Positions 26,376 to 36,336 of a stretch of 64,000 nucleotides of DNA are shown piece by piece. Positions within the stretch are counted from its first letter, which is position 1; each line of letters starts with the position of its first letter. This stretch comes from Lacinutrix sp. MedPE-SW (lineage in GTDB: Bacteria; Bacteroidota; Bacteroidia; Flavobacteriales; Flavobacteriaceae). The DNA lies in NCBI RefSeq assembly GCF_001874145.1, contig NZ_MPCX01000005.1, forward strand, positions 153,784-217,783, written 5' to 3'. The notes beneath the pieces were generated by a model. It worked only from the letters and a program-made list of their open reading frames with translations, made no database searches and was not told the origin of the DNA. The translations under genes and the position numbers were made by a program.

Positions 26376-28595
26376 ATGACAGCCTTAGAAATTGAAAAAG
26401 AAAATGCAGCTATTGCAAAAGCCTACAAAAACCTACTTAAAGTAAGTTATACCTCATTAACAGAAGATGATAAAAAACTTATTAGAAAAGCTTTTGAAGT
26501 TGCTGTAGATGCTCACAAAGAACAACGAAGAAAAAGCGGTGAAGCTTATATTTTTCATCCTATTGCTGTGGCACGAATTGTAGCTTCAGAAATAGGACTT
26601 GATGCTACATCAATTGCTGCTGCTCTACTCCATGATGTTGTAGAAGACAATGAAGATTACTCTATAAAAGATATTGAACAATTATTTGGTGAAACTGTTG
26701 CCAGAATTGTAGATGGTTTAACAAAAATATCGTCTATGAGTAAAGACACTGCAATGGATGTGTCTTTACAAGCCGAAAATTTTAGAAAAATGTTACTTAC
26801 ATTAAATGATGATGTAAGAGTAATTATTATTAAAATTGCCGATCGCTTACACAATATGCAAACTATGGACTCTATGCGTCCAGATAAGCAAGTTAAAATT
26901 GCAAGCGAAACACTATATATTTATGCTCCATTAGCACACAGAATTGGACTTTACAACATAAAAACCGAACTAGAAGATTTAAGCTTAAAATATACAGAAC
27001 CAGAAGTTTATAACGACATTTTATTTAAACTAAAGGAAAGTAAAGAAGAACAAGACGCCTATATAAACGACTTTAATAACGTTATAAAAACATCTTTAGA
27101 TAGGGAAAATTTAAATTACGAAATAAAAGGAAGACCAAAATCTATATTTTCTATAAAAAGAAAAATGGATAAGCAAGGAGTTTCTTTCGATGAGGTTTAC
27201 GATAAATTTGCTGTAAGAATTATATATAAATCTGATACTGCAAACGAAAAATTCTTAGCCTGGAAAATATACTCTGTAGTAACAGATCATTTTAGGCCAA
27301 ACCCAATAAGACTAAGAGATTGGATTTCGTCACCAAAATCTACAGGTTACGAAGCCTTACATATTACCGTAATGGGACCTAAAGGACGTTGGGTAGAAGT
27401 ACAAATTAGAAGTGAGCGTATGAACGAGATAGCCGAAAAAGGTTATGCAGCTCACTATAAATACAAAAATGAAAACGATAAAGACGATAATTTAGACTTG
27501 TGGATAAACCGCTTACAAGAAGCCTTAGAAAATCACGAAACTAATGCTGTCGATTTTGTAGAGCAGTTTAAACTTAACTTATACTCAAAGGAAATTTTTG
27601 TTTTTACGCCCAAAGGAGATTTAAAATCTTTACCTAAAGGCGCAACACCATTAGATTTTGCTTTTAACATACATACCGAAGTTGGTATGAAAACACGAGG
27701 TGCAAAAGTTAATGGTAAACTAGTACCATTAAGTCACGAGTTAAAAAGTGGAGATCAAGTAGATATTTTAACCTCCGAAAATATAAAGCCAAATCCAAAT
27801 TGGTTAGATTACGCAACAACATCGCGTGCACGCTCTAAAATAAAATCACTTTTAAAAGAAGAGAAAAAAGAAATTGCAGAAGACGGCAAAGAGATTTTAC
27901 GTCGTAAATTAAAACAATTAAAAATTACGCTTAATGAAAAATCGGTTAACGAAATGGTTAATCACTTTAAGCTTAAAACCAGTTTAGATTTATTTTATCG
28001 TGTAGGTATTGGTTCTATTAGTAACCCAATGCTAAAAGAATACGCAGCCTCTAGAAGTAATGCACTTGTTAGTTTTATAAAAAATAAAATTAACCGAAAA
28101 AACAACGTTTCAAAAGAAGATTTAGAAAAAGACGAAATTACCAACAAATACGATATGTTGGTATTTGGTAAAGAAGAAGAACGCCTAGATTATAAATTAG
28201 CCACTTGCTGTAACCCAATTCCTGGTGACGCTGTATTTGGATTTCTTACAATTAACGATGGTATTAAAGTACACAAAAACAATTGCCCAAATGCACTAAG
28301 CTTACAATCTAATTATGCTTACCGTATTATGCAGGCAAAATGGATAGATTCTTCTCAACAAGAATACCACGCAAACATTAGACTTTCTGGTATAGACAAT
28401 CTTGGTTTAGTAAACGATATTACTAAAGTAATCTCTAGTAATATGCATGTAAACATGACAAGCATTAGTTTTAAAAGTGACGATGGTATTTTCTCAGGTA
28501 AAATTAATTTAAGTGTAAAAAACAAAACCCTATTAAAAAAGGTTATGGATAACCTGAAGAAGATTAATGGTATTGAGAAAGTAACACGCATGTAA
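26376..28595 (+). CDS. Bifunctional (p)ppGpp synthetase/hydrolase, Rel/SpoT family (739 aa)
   Basis: Makes and degrades the alarmone (p)ppGpp in the stringent response. The HD hydrolase site is intact: FHPIAVA, LLHDVVEDNED and IKIADRLHNM. The synthetase domain is also intact: GRPKSIFSIKRKM, VYDKFAVRII, SPKSTGYEALH and EVQIRSERMNEIAEKGYAAH. A TGS domain follows (IFVFTPKGDLKSLPKGATPLDF), then a region with the conserved LATCCNPIPGD, and a C-terminal ACT domain. One bifunctional enzyme is usual in Bacteroidota. The fur-type gene and purA follow on the same strand; purA, which competes for purine precursors, is a known ppGpp-linked step. Confidence 0.95.
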   Translation: MTALEIEKENAAIAKAYKNLLKVSYTSLTEDDKKLIRKAFEVAVDAHKEQRRKSGEAYIFHPIAVARIVASEIGLDATSIAAALLHDVVEDNEDYSIKDIEQLFGETVARIVDGLTKISSMSKDTAMDVSLQAENFRKMLLTLNDDVRVIIIKIADRLHNMQTMDSMRPDKQVKIASETLYIYAPLAHRIGLYNIKTELEDLSLKYTEPEVYNDILFKLKESKEEQDAYINDFNNVIKTSLDRENLNYEIKGRPKSIFSIKRKMDKQGVSFDEVYDKFAVRIIYKSDTANEKFLAWKIYSVVTDHFRPNPIRLRDWISSPKSTGYEALHITVMGPKGRWVEVQIRSERMNEIAEKGYAAHYKYKNENDKDDNLDLWINRLQEALENHETNAVDFVEQFKLNLYSKEIFVFTPKGDLKSLPKGATPLDFAFNIHTEVGMKTRGAKVNGKLVPLSHELKSGDQVDILTSENIKPNPNWLDYATTSRARSKIKSLLKEEKKEIAEDGKEILRRKLKQLKITLNEKSVNEMVNHFKLKTSLDLFYRVGIGSISNPMLKEYAASRSNALVSFIKNKINRKNNVSKEDLEKDEITNKYDMLVFGKEEERLDYKLATCCNPIPGDAVFGFLTINDGIKVHKNNCPNALSLQSNYAYRIMQAKWIDSSQQEYHANIRLSGIDNLGLVNDITKVISSNMHVNMTSISFKSDDGIFSGKINLSVKNKTLLKKVMDNLKKINGIEKVTRM

Positions 28596-28672
28596 CGCTT
28601 CACTTGTTAATAACTGATTGATAACACGCTATTGAATATTACAAATTTATAGAATAACCTCAAAAAATTACG

Positions 28673-28680
28673 TAAATTTG
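28673..28680 (+). promoter_or_regulatory. -7 promoter element TAAATTTG before the Fur-family gene
   Basis: Exact TAnnTTTG ending 10 bp before the ATG at 28691, so the leader is very short. Confidence 0.55.
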
Positions 28681-28690
28681 TCGCGTAATT

Positions 28691-29149
28691 ATGAGCGCAA
28701 ATACAGAAAATAAAAATCAAGAGATTGTAAAAAATGTTTTTACAACTTTTTTAGAAAGTAATGGTCACCGTAAAACTCCGGAACGTTACGCTATACTTCA
28801 AGAAATTTACAATAGTAAAGAGCATTTTGATATTGAGTCTTTATATTTAAATATGAAGAATAAAAAATATCGTGTGAGTCGAGCAACGCTTTACAATACT
28901 ATAGAACTACTTTTAGATTCGGGATTGGTACGTAAACACCAGTTTGGTCAAAACCAAGCTCATTACGAAAAATCTTATTTCGATAAACAACATGATCATG
29001 TTATATTAACAGATACTGGTGAAGTTATCGAATTTTGCGATCCTAGAATACAGTCTATAAAAAAAACAATAGAGGAAGTTTTTGATATAAAAATCAACAA
29101 CCATTCCCTATATTTTTATGGCACAAAAAACACAACAAAAGACAACTAA
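28691..29149 (+). CDS. Fur-family transcriptional regulator (152 aa)
   Basis: Metal-responsive winged-helix repressor family. The DNA-binding half (about 15-90) has [16 protein letters not shown] and the recognition helix region [20 protein letters not shown]. The dimerisation half carries the regulatory-metal motif [20 protein letters not shown]. The structural-zinc Cys pairs of classical Fur are missing; the only Cys in the protein is in EFCDPRI. It could be a Fur, Zur or PerR equivalent; the sequence does not decide which. The start codon is 10 bp from its own promoter element, and purA follows 15 bp downstream. Confidence 0.88.
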   Translation: MSANTENKNQEIVKNVFTTFLESNGHRKTPERYAILQEIYNSKEHFDIESLYLNMKNKKYRVSRATLYNTIELLLDSGLVRKHQFGQNQAHYEKSYFDKQHDHVILTDTGEVIEFCDPRIQSIKKTIEEVFDIKINNHSLYFYGTKNTTKDN

Positions 29150-29164
29150 AAACAATTATTTATA

Positions 29165-30436
29165 ATGGCAGTAGATTTACTACTAGGTTTACAATGGGGA
29201 GACGAAGGCAAAGGAAAAATTGTCGATGTATTAACCGCTAACTACAATATTATTGCACGCTTTCAAGGTGGGCCAAATGCAGGACATACATTAAAATTCG
29301 ATGGTATAAAACATGTATTACGTACAATTCCTTCTGGTATTTTTCACAAAGATGCTATGAATGTGATTGGTAATGGTGTTGTTGTTGATCCTGTTGTTTT
29401 TATAAAAGAATTAGAAGGTTTAGATCAATTTAATATTGACTATAAAGCTAAGTTAATTGTGTCTCGAAAAGCACACTTAATTTTACCAACACACCGTTTA
29501 CTAGATGCTGCAAGTGAAGCCTCAAAAGGTAAAGCTAAAATTGGTTCTACTCTTAAAGGTATAGGACCAACTTATATGGATAAAACAGGTAGAAATGGTA
29601 TTCGCGTTGGAGATTTAGAAATGCCAGATTGGAAAGAAAAATACCGTGCTTTAGCAAACAAACACGAAGCCATGATAGCGTTCTATGATGTAGATATTCA
29701 ATACGATTTAGAAGAAATGGAAGTTGAATTTTTCGAATCTGTAGAAAGATTAAAAGAATTACAATTTATAGACAGTGAAGCCTATTTACACCAAGCGTTA
29801 AAAGATGAAAAAACTATCTTAGCCGAAGGTGCTCAAGGTTCTCTTTTAGATATTGATTTTGGTACATATCCATTTGTAACATCATCTAACACAACAGCTG
29901 CTGGTGCTTGTACAGGTTTAGGTATTGCACCAAATAGAATAAAAGAAGTATTTGGTATTTTTAAAGCTTACACAACACGTGTTGGTTCTGGACCATTTCC
30001 TACAGAGTTATTTGATGCAGATGGCGAAGAAATGGCTAGAGTTGGTCAAGAATTTGGTGCTGTAACAGGTAGAGCAAGACGTTGTGGTTGGTTAGATTTA
30101 GTAGCCTTAAAATACACTTGTCGCGTTAATGGTGTAACACAATTAATGATGATGAAAAGTGATGTATTATCTGGGTTTAAAACTTTAAAAGTAGCAACAG
30201 CATACAAGTATAAAGGCGAAACAATTGAGCATTTACCATTTAATATAGAACCAGAAAACGTAGAACCTGTATATACAGAGTTTAAAGGTTGGAGCGAAGA
30301 TTTAACTAAAATGAGCGACGCTTCTCAATTACCAAAAGAACTTAACGATTATATCGCTTTCTTAGAAAAAGAATTAGAAATACCTATTAAAATTGTATCT
30401 GTTGGACCAGATAGAAAACAAACTATTTTTAGATAA
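29165..30436 (+). CDS. purA: Adenylosuccinate synthetase (423 aa)
   Basis: GTP-dependent first committed step from IMP to AMP. The motifs are complete: LLGLQWGDEGKGKIVD (P-loop and catalytic Asp), GGPNAGHTL (catalytic His), KGIGPTYMDK, TTAAGACTGLGI, VTGRARRCGWLDLV and the C-terminal VSVGPDRKQTI. Normal length. It lies 15 bp after the Fur-family gene and is followed by a clear terminator (30461-30494). Confidence 0.97.
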   Translation: MAVDLLLGLQWGDEGKGKIVDVLTANYNIIARFQGGPNAGHTLKFDGIKHVLRTIPSGIFHKDAMNVIGNGVVVDPVVFIKELEGLDQFNIDYKAKLIVSRKAHLILPTHRLLDAASEASKGKAKIGSTLKGIGPTYMDKTGRNGIRVGDLEMPDWKEKYRALANKHEAMIAFYDVDIQYDLEEMEVEFFESVERLKELQFIDSEAYLHQALKDEKTILAEGAQGSLLDIDFGTYPFVTSSNTTAAGACTGLGIAPNRIKEVFGIFKAYTTRVGSGPFPTELFDADGEEMARVGQEFGAVTGRARRCGWLDLVALKYTCRVNGVTQLMMMKSDVLSGFKTLKVATAYKYKGETIEHLPFNIEPENVEPVYTEFKGWSEDLTKMSDASQLPKELNDYIAFLEKELEIPIKIVSVGPDRKQTIFR

Positions 30437-30460
30437 TTTTCTTAAATACTACAGTATTAA

Positions 30461-30494
30461 AACCTGCCAAGAAATAATTTTCGGCAGGTTTTTT
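30461..30494 (+). terminator. Rho-independent terminator of the fur-purA unit
   Basis: Stem AACCTGCC/GGCAGGTT with a 14-nt loop and T-run, 25 bp past purA. It lies inside the longest possible frame of the next gene, which supports a later start there. Confidence 0.85.
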
Positions 30495-30551
30495 GGTATT
30501 ATACTACTATTAAATTTATGCCAATACATAATGTCAACTCATTATTATCGT

Positions 30552-30559
30552 TATTTTTG
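30552..30559 (+). promoter_or_regulatory. -7 promoter element TATTTTTG for the OstA-like gene
   Basis: Exact TAnnTTTG, 19 bp before the ATG at 30579 and downstream of the purA terminator. Confidence 0.5.
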
Positions 30560-30578
30560 TTCAAACTCTAAAAACAAG

Positions 30579-32399
30579 ATGTTTAAAAACCTATTTATAC
30601 TTTTATTTTTCAGTTTTATAGCAACTCAAAGTTTTGCTCAAAAACAAAAAAATATAGAAATTAAAGACTCTGGAGCCTTTGGTTCTATAGACGAAGAAAA
30701 ATTTCCTGGAGCAAGAATATTAACGCGTAGTGATGCAGGTCAAGTACACGTCTACCATGATGGTATAGATATGTGGTGTGATCAAGCCGTAGTTTACGGA
30801 AAAGAAAATTTTGTTGAAGCTTACGGTAATGTTTTAATGAAACAAGGCGACACCATACAAATGGTAGCAAAATATGCAGAGTATAGTGGTAAAACCCAAT
30901 TAGCAGTTGCTAAGGGAGAAGTTGTTTTAACCGAGCCAAGCTCTACTCTAACTACCGAAAAATTATTTTTTGACCGTACTAAACAACAAGCTTTTTATAA
31001 CGATTTTGGAAAAGTAGTTCGCGACTCTTCAGGGACAATTACCAGTACTGTTGGTCGTTACTATATGCAAAAAAAGAAATACCGCTTTTTAAACACAGTA
31101 GAACTTGTAAATCCAGAATATACATTAACAACAAATCAATTAGATTTTTATTCAGAAAGTGGCCATGCATACATGTATGGACCATCAACAATAGTAGGAG
31201 AAACAAGTACCATTTATTGTGAGCGCGGTTTTTACGACACAAATGAAGATACAGGCTATTTTATTAAAAACTCTAAAATAGATTACGATAACCGCCAAGT
31301 TGTTGGAGACAGCATGTATTTTGATAGAAAAATAGATTTCGCTTCAGCAACAAATAATATTACAATTACAGATACAATTAATAACAGTATTATTCGAGGT
31401 CACTATGCAGAAGTTTACAAAGCAAAAGATTCTGCTTTTGTAACCAAACGCGCACTAGCTGTAAGCCTACAAGAAAATGACTCCATCTACTTACACGCAG
31501 ATACTTTAATGGTTACAGGTAAAGAGAACCATAGAATAACACGTGCTTTTAGAAATGCAAAACTTTATAAATCTGATGTTAGTGGTAAAGCAGATTCTAT
31601 TCACGTAAATCATCAAACAGGTTTAACACAATTAATTAATTTATCTCAATCATCTTCTCAAGAGGCATTTGCAACAAAAAGAAGACCAATACTATGGAAT
31701 TTAAAAAACCAAATGACTGGAGATACAATTCACTTAAAATCTAATCCAGATACAGAAAAAATTGATTCTTTAATTGTATTTGAAAATGCTTTCATGATTA
31801 GTAAAGACACTCTAAGCGACGACGGTTACAGCCAAATAAAAGGAAAACGACTTATTGGTTTGTTTGATACAGAAAACCAATTAAAAAATGTAAATATTTA
31901 TAAAAATGCAGAATCCATTTTTTATATGAGAGATGAAAATGACGAACTTGTAGGCATAGATAAAGCAAGATCTGCAAATATAGAAATGGTGTTTAGCAAT
32001 GGAGATATAGATATGTATAAACGTATTTTAAATCCTGAAGCCAAAACATTTCCTGAAGAAGAATTTCCTAAAAACTCAAAAAAATTAGTTGGATTTGATT
32101 GGCGTGAAGATGAAAGACCGTTAAATGTTGAAGATTTATTTAAAGACGATCCTCCTTTAGAACTTGTAAAAATTAATGGTTTAGAACCTTTTGTACCAGA
32201 AGAAGAATTTTTTGATAAAGCACTTTTAGACCGTGTTGAAAAAGCAGATGAAGAAGCAAAACCAAAAATTAGAGTTAGCGGTATAACAAGTGAAACTAAT
32301 GAGCCAGAACCTAAAGCTTCAAGACAAATACCAAAAAAGATTTTAAAACAACCTAAATTGGTACCTGCTATAAAAGCTAGCAGTAAAGACGAAGAGTAG
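30579..32399 (+). CDS. OstA-like (LptA/LptD N-terminal family) periplasmic protein (606 aa)
   Basis: A signal peptide begins at the chosen ATG (MFKNLFILLFFSFIATQSFAQ). The mature protein is a long run of beta repeats of the OstA/LptA type: DMWCDQAVVYGKENFVEAYG, MKQGDTIQMVAKYAEYSG, AVAKGEVVLTEPSSTLTTEK and similar. These beta-jellyroll repeats bind or conduct lipopolysaccharide between the inner and outer membranes. The frame is open back to 30393, inside purA, but that stretch crosses the purA terminator and lacks a signal, so 30579 is better. The C-terminus is acidic, then Lys/Pro-rich. Six bases separate it from the aminotransferase gene. Confidence 0.82.
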   Translation: MFKNLFILLFFSFIATQSFAQKQKNIEIKDSGAFGSIDEEKFPGARILTRSDAGQVHVYHDGIDMWCDQAVVYGKENFVEAYGNVLMKQGDTIQMVAKYAEYSGKTQLAVAKGEVVLTEPSSTLTTEKLFFDRTKQQAFYNDFGKVVRDSSGTITSTVGRYYMQKKKYRFLNTVELVNPEYTLTTNQLDFYSESGHAYMYGPSTIVGETSTIYCERGFYDTNEDTGYFIKNSKIDYDNRQVVGDSMYFDRKIDFASATNNITITDTINNSIIRGHYAEVYKAKDSAFVTKRALAVSLQENDSIYLHADTLMVTGKENHRITRAFRNAKLYKSDVSGKADSIHVNHQTGLTQLINLSQSSSQEAFATKRRPILWNLKNQMTGDTIHLKSNPDTEKIDSLIVFENAFMISKDTLSDDGYSQIKGKRLIGLFDTENQLKNVNIYKNAESIFYMRDENDELVGIDKARSANIEMVFSNGDIDMYKRILNPEAKTFPEEEFPKNSKKLVGFDWREDERPLNVEDLFKDDPPLELVKINGLEPFVPEEEFFDKALLDRVEKADEEAKPKIRVSGITSETNEPEPKASRQIPKKILKQPKLVPAIKASSKDEE

Positions 32400-32404
32400 A
32401 AATA

Positions 32405-33595
32405 ATGCAAAACGATTTCTTTAAATATCAAGCACAAACCTCACCTTATCCTTTAGCAATGGAAGTTTCACACGCTAAAGGCTCTTATATATACGATACC
32501 CAAAACAACAAATATTTAGACTTTGTTGCAGGTGTTTCTGCTTGTACTTTAGGTCATAATCACCCAAAAGTAATTTCAGCAATAAAACAGCAGCTAGACA
32601 AGTACTTACACGTTATGGTTTATGGTGAATATGTACAAAAACCAGCTGTAGAACTCACTAAATTATTAGCAAAACATCTGCCAGAAAATTTAGAAAAAAC
32701 ATACCTAGTTAACTCTGGAACAGAAGCTATTGAAGGTGCTATAAAACTCGCAAGACGTGCAACAGGAAGGAGTCAAATTATTGCAGCTCACAACGCATAC
32801 CACGGTAATACTATGGGCTCTTTAAGTTTAATGGATTTTGAAGAACGCAAAGCTCCATTTCGTCCGTTATTACCAGAAGTGAGCCATATAACTTTTAATC
32901 ACGAACCACATTTAAAGCACATTACAAATAAAACCGCTTGCGTAATTCTTGAAACTATACAAGGTGGCGCAGGTTTTATAGAGCCAAAAAACAACTACTT
33001 ACAAAAAGTACAAAAAAGATGTCATGACGTTGGTGCGCTTTTAATTTTAGACGAAATACAGCCTGGAGTTGGTAGAACTGGAAAACTTTTTGGTTTTCAA
33101 AATTATAATTGCAATCCAGATATTTTAGTAACAGGAAAAGGCCTTGGTGGCGGTATGCCAATTGGTGCGTTTACAGCATCAAGCCAGTTAATGGATTGCT
33201 TGCAAGATAACCCTAAGCTAGGTCATATAACTACTTTTGGTGGCCATCCAGTTATTGCTGCCGCTGCCCTAGCAACCTTGCAAGAAGTAATTAGTAGTGA
33301 CTTAATGTCACAAGCTTTAGAAAAAGAACAACTTATAAGACAACATTTAAAACACGAATTAATTACCGAAATTCGAGGAAAAGGATTAATGTTAGCTGCT
33401 ATAACTCCTTCTGCAGAAATCACTAACCAGTTGATTTTAAATACCCAAGACGCTGGACTAATCTCTTTTTGGTTGCTTTTCGAGCCAAAAGCAATTAGAA
33501 TTACACCACCACTAACTATATCTAATCAAGAAATTATTGATGGCTGTGGCATCATTATTGAATTACTTAATAAAATACAAAGCGAAAACAATTAA
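32405..33595 (+). CDS. Class III PLP aminotransferase (AstC/ArgD/GabT-like, 396 aa)
   Basis: A fold-type I PLP enzyme with YLVNSGTEAIEGAIKLARRATG, YHGNTMGSLSLM, ILDEIQPGVGRTGKLFGFQ and the Schiff-base lysine Lys245 in VTGKGLGGG, then TTFGGHPVIAAAA. The class transfers amino groups from omega- or alpha-positions (acetylornithine, succinylornithine, 4-aminobutyrate). The DEIQPG form and lack of arginine genes nearby leave the substrate open. It follows the OstA-like gene by 6 bp and is probably co-transcribed with it. Confidence 0.88.
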   Translation: MQNDFFKYQAQTSPYPLAMEVSHAKGSYIYDTQNNKYLDFVAGVSACTLGHNHPKVISAIKQQLDKYLHVMVYGEYVQKPAVELTKLLAKHLPENLEKTYLVNSGTEAIEGAIKLARRATGRSQIIAAHNAYHGNTMGSLSLMDFEERKAPFRPLLPEVSHITFNHEPHLKHITNKTACVILETIQGGAGFIEPKNNYLQKVQKRCHDVGALLILDEIQPGVGRTGKLFGFQNYNCNPDILVTGKGLGGGMPIGAFTASSQLMDCLQDNPKLGHITTFGGHPVIAAAALATLQEVISSDLMSQALEKEQLIRQHLKHELITEIRGKGLMLAAITPSAEITNQLILNTQDAGLISFWLLFEPKAIRITPPLTISNQEIIDGCGIIIELLNKIQSENN

Positions 33596-33746
33596 TTTAA
33601 TTATCTGTTAATCAAATTATAAAGTGCTGTATTAGTTTAAAATTTTAGGTTGTTGATTACTTTGTTAAAAACATTTAGTGATTACGCCTTAAAAATGGAC
33701 AATTGAGTACTACTTTTATTATTGTTGAACGCTAGAAAATGTGCCT

Positions 33747-35132
33747 ATGGAATTTAGCCAAGAAGAAGAACATAACAAAATTTCACTTTCGAAGTTTGAA
33801 TCTATGTTAAAAACAAATAATATTTTGTTTTTCGATTCTAATGAATTTGAAAATATTATTCACCATTATTTAAATAATGGCAAAGTAGCATTGGCTAAAA
33901 AAGCTATAAAATTAGGACTTGACCAACACCCAACATCTACAAATTTAAAACTCTTTAAAATTGAAGTATTTGTTTTTGAAAATGAACTAGAAAAAGCAAA
34001 TGATTTATTAGACCAATTACATCTTATAGAACCTTCAAACGAAGAAATCTACATTCAAAAAGCAAATATTTTATCAAAAGAAGATAAACATAACGAGGCT
34101 ATAAGTGTGTTACAAAAAGCATTAGATTTAGCTGATGACACTTCAGATTTGTACTCTATTATAGGAATGGAATATTTATTTTTAGATCGTTTCGATTTAG
34201 CTAGAGATAATTTTATGCGTTGCTTAGAACAAAATCCTGAAGATTATGCTTCGCTTTATAATATAATTTACTGTTTTGACTTTTTAAATGAAACTGAAGA
34301 AGCCATAAGTTTTTTAACAAAATACCTTGATAAAAACCCATATTGTGAAGTTGCTTGGCACCAATTAGGCAGACAATACTTTGAGCAAAAAGATTATGAA
34401 AAAGCTTTAAGTGCTTTCGATTTTGCAATAATAAGTGACGATACTTTTGTAGGTGCATATATTGAAAAAGGAAAAGTTTTAGAAAAACTAAAACAATACA
34501 ACGAAGCTATAGAAAATTATACTATTACATTAAGTCTAGAAGACCCAACATCTTTCGCTTTATTACGTATTGGACATTGCCACGAAAAATTAGGCAATAA
34601 TGAGTTAGCACAAAATTATTTTTATCAAACTGTACATGAAGACCCTTTATTAGATAAAGGTTGGATTGCAATTACTAAATTTTACAGTAAACAAGGTAAT
34701 TACCAAAAAGCATTGTATTATATTAATAAAGCCATTAATATAGATAGCGAAAATGTTTTATATTGGAAATTATACGCTAAAATTAATCACCGTTTAAATT
34801 TTCTAGAAGAAGCCGAAAAAGGACACAAACGTGCTATAGAACTTGGTAACTACGAATTAGAAACTTGGTTAATGCGTGCCGATTTGTTGAAAGAACTAGG
34901 AGAATTAGAAGCTGCAACCTTAAATTTAATACAAGCTGCAGAGTTTTATCCTGAAAATGCTGAAATAGAGTTTAGATTAGCTGGTTTATACTATCAATTA
35001 TTTGAACAAGAAAAAGCAAGCTATCATTTAAAAAACGCCATGCGTTTTGATGCTGAGCATATTATAATATTAGAAGAGTTATTTCCTTTGGTTTATCAAT
35101 CTCTACTTGTTAAAAAGATGATAAAAAGGTAA
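33747..35132 (+). CDS. Tetratricopeptide-repeat protein (461 aa)
   Basis: Made almost wholly of 34-residue TPR units from about residue 45 to the end, for example YIQKANILSKEDKHNEAISV, YNIIYCFDFLNETEEAISF, WHQLGRQYFEQKDYEKALSA and YIEKGKVLEKLKQYNEAIEN. No signal peptide, so it is probably a cytosolic scaffold for protein-protein contacts. ATG at 33747 (MEFSQEEEHNK) is preferred to the GTG two codons upstream. The partner is unknown; it stands alone between the aminotransferase and the DUF368 pair. Confidence 0.88.
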   Translation: MEFSQEEEHNKISLSKFESMLKTNNILFFDSNEFENIIHHYLNNGKVALAKKAIKLGLDQHPTSTNLKLFKIEVFVFENELEKANDLLDQLHLIEPSNEEIYIQKANILSKEDKHNEAISVLQKALDLADDTSDLYSIIGMEYLFLDRFDLARDNFMRCLEQNPEDYASLYNIIYCFDFLNETEEAISFLTKYLDKNPYCEVAWHQLGRQYFEQKDYEKALSAFDFAIISDDTFVGAYIEKGKVLEKLKQYNEAIENYTITLSLEDPTSFALLRIGHCHEKLGNNELAQNYFYQTVHEDPLLDKGWIAITKFYSKQGNYQKALYYINKAINIDSENVLYWKLYAKINHRLNFLEEAEKGHKRAIELGNYELETWLMRADLLKELGELEAATLNLIQAAEFYPENAEIEFRLAGLYYQLFEQEKASYHLKNAMRFDAEHIIILEELFPLVYQSLLVKKMIKR

Positions 35133-35186
35133 TCCATATTATCTTTTTTCATCTCTTAAAACTAAAACAATCTATTTAAAATTACA

Positions 35187-35194
35187 TACCTTTG
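35187..35194 (+). promoter_or_regulatory. -7 promoter element TACCTTTG for the DUF368-aroE unit
   Basis: Exact TAnnTTTG, about 130 bp before the first DUF368 start. This implies an unusually long leader of about 125 nt compared with other genes here. Confidence 0.5.
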
Positions 35195-35261
35195 ATATAG
35201 ATAATATAAGTGGTTTTATATATTTTTAGTGCAATTATAATTTTAAAAACATCTAAACAAT

Positions 35262-35283
35262 TTAAGGGTTAACTAAACCTTAA
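35262..35283 (+). promoter_or_regulatory. Inverted repeat in the DUF368 leader
   Basis: TTAAGG and CCTTAA, 10 bp apart, with an inner TT/AA pair, 42 bp before the start codon. No T-run follows; it could be an operator or an RNA element. Confidence 0.3.
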
Positions 35284-35325
35284 TTTATAGTCGACTAAAA
35301 ATAATCCCATTTAAATATAGTTTTA

Positions 35326-36336
35326 ATGCAAAGAAAACTCACCGATTATTTACTTGTTTCGCTTAAAGGAATTGCCATGGGAGCTGCAGATGCTGTACCA
35401 GGAGTTTCTGGTGGCACCATAGCATTTATTTCTGGAATTTACGAAGAACTTATTACAACAATAAGTAACATAAATCTATCACTATTTAAAACTTTAAAAA
35501 ACGAAGGTATTAAAGCCTTTTGGCAAAAAGCAAATGGTAATTTTTTACTAGCATTACTACTAGGAATAATTGTAAGTTTTGTCTCTTTCATGCGAATTGC
35601 CAAATACTTGTTAGAGCAACATCCAATTTTAATTTGGTCTTTCTTTTTTGGCTTAATACTAGTAAGTATTTATTTTGTTGGGAAGCAAATAACTAAATGG
35701 AGACCTTTAACAATATTAGCAGTAATAATTGGAGCCGTTTTAGCTTATTATATAACTAGCTTGCCTTCTATGGCTGCAAATAACAATCCCTGGTTTTTGT
35801 TTTTTGCAGGTGCAATAGCTATTTGTGCTATGATTTTGCCAGGAATTTCTGGTTCATTTATTCTAGTTATTTTAGGAGCTTACAAAACACTTAGTAATGC
35901 CTTTCATGATTTCGATTTAAAAAAAATAGCCATTTTCGCTACAGGAGCTATTGTTGGTCTATTAAGTTTTAGCCGTATATTAAAATGGCTATTTAAAAAC
36001 TATCATAATGCAACTTTAGCTTTATTAACTGGTTTTATATTAGGTTCTTTAAATAAAGTTTGGCCTTGGAAACAAACCTTAACTGTAATGGATGATGCAT
36101 CAGGAGAAATTATACCTTTTTCTGCAGTTTCAGATTTAGGAACATTGGCTGTATATCAAAAAAGTTTAAATAATTTCGAATCTTTTAAAACAGTTACAGA
36201 AAGTAGTATACTACCATTCCAATTTTCAGAGATAAATCAAAATATTTCGCCGCAAACCTTGCCAGCAATTATCTTAATGGCTGCTGGATTTTTAACCATA
36301 TTCATTTTAGAATATGTTGGCTCAAAAGCAAAATAA
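35326..36336 (+). CDS. DUF368 membrane protein, copy 1 (336 aa); candidate undecaprenyl-phosphate translocase
   Basis: A polytopic inner-membrane protein with the two re-entrant-type signature loops of DUF368: GAADAVPGVSGGTIAFISGIY near the N-terminus and ICAMILPGISGSFILVILGAY in the middle. The two motifs reflect an internal duplication. Members of DUF368 (PopT) were recently linked to flipping undecaprenyl phosphate back across the membrane so that the carrier lipid of cell-wall and O-antigen synthesis can be reused. The stop overlaps the start of the second copy by one base (TAATG), so the two are translationally coupled. Substrate assignment here is by family only. Confidence 0.88.
   Translation: MQRKLTDYLLVSLKGIAMGAADAVPGVSGGTIAFISGIYEELITTISNINLSLFKTLKNEGIKAFWQKANGNFLLALLLGIIVSFVSFMRIAKYLLEQHPILIWSFFFGLILVSIYFVGKQITKWRPLTILAVIIGAVLAYYITSLPSMAANNNPWFLFFAGAIAICAMILPGISGSFILVILGAYKTLSNAFHDFDLKKIAIFATGAIVGLLSFSRILKWLFKNYHNATLALLTGFILGSLNKVWPWKQTLTVMDDASGEIIPFSAVSDLGTLAVYQKSLNNFESFKTVTESSILPFQFSEINQNISPQTLPAIILMAAGFLTIFILEYVGSKAK

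Noticed and set aside
30393..30578. Upstream extension of the OstA-like frame into purA
   Set aside because: It crosses the purA terminator and lacks a signal peptide; the ATG at 30579 starts a clear signal peptide just after a promoter element.
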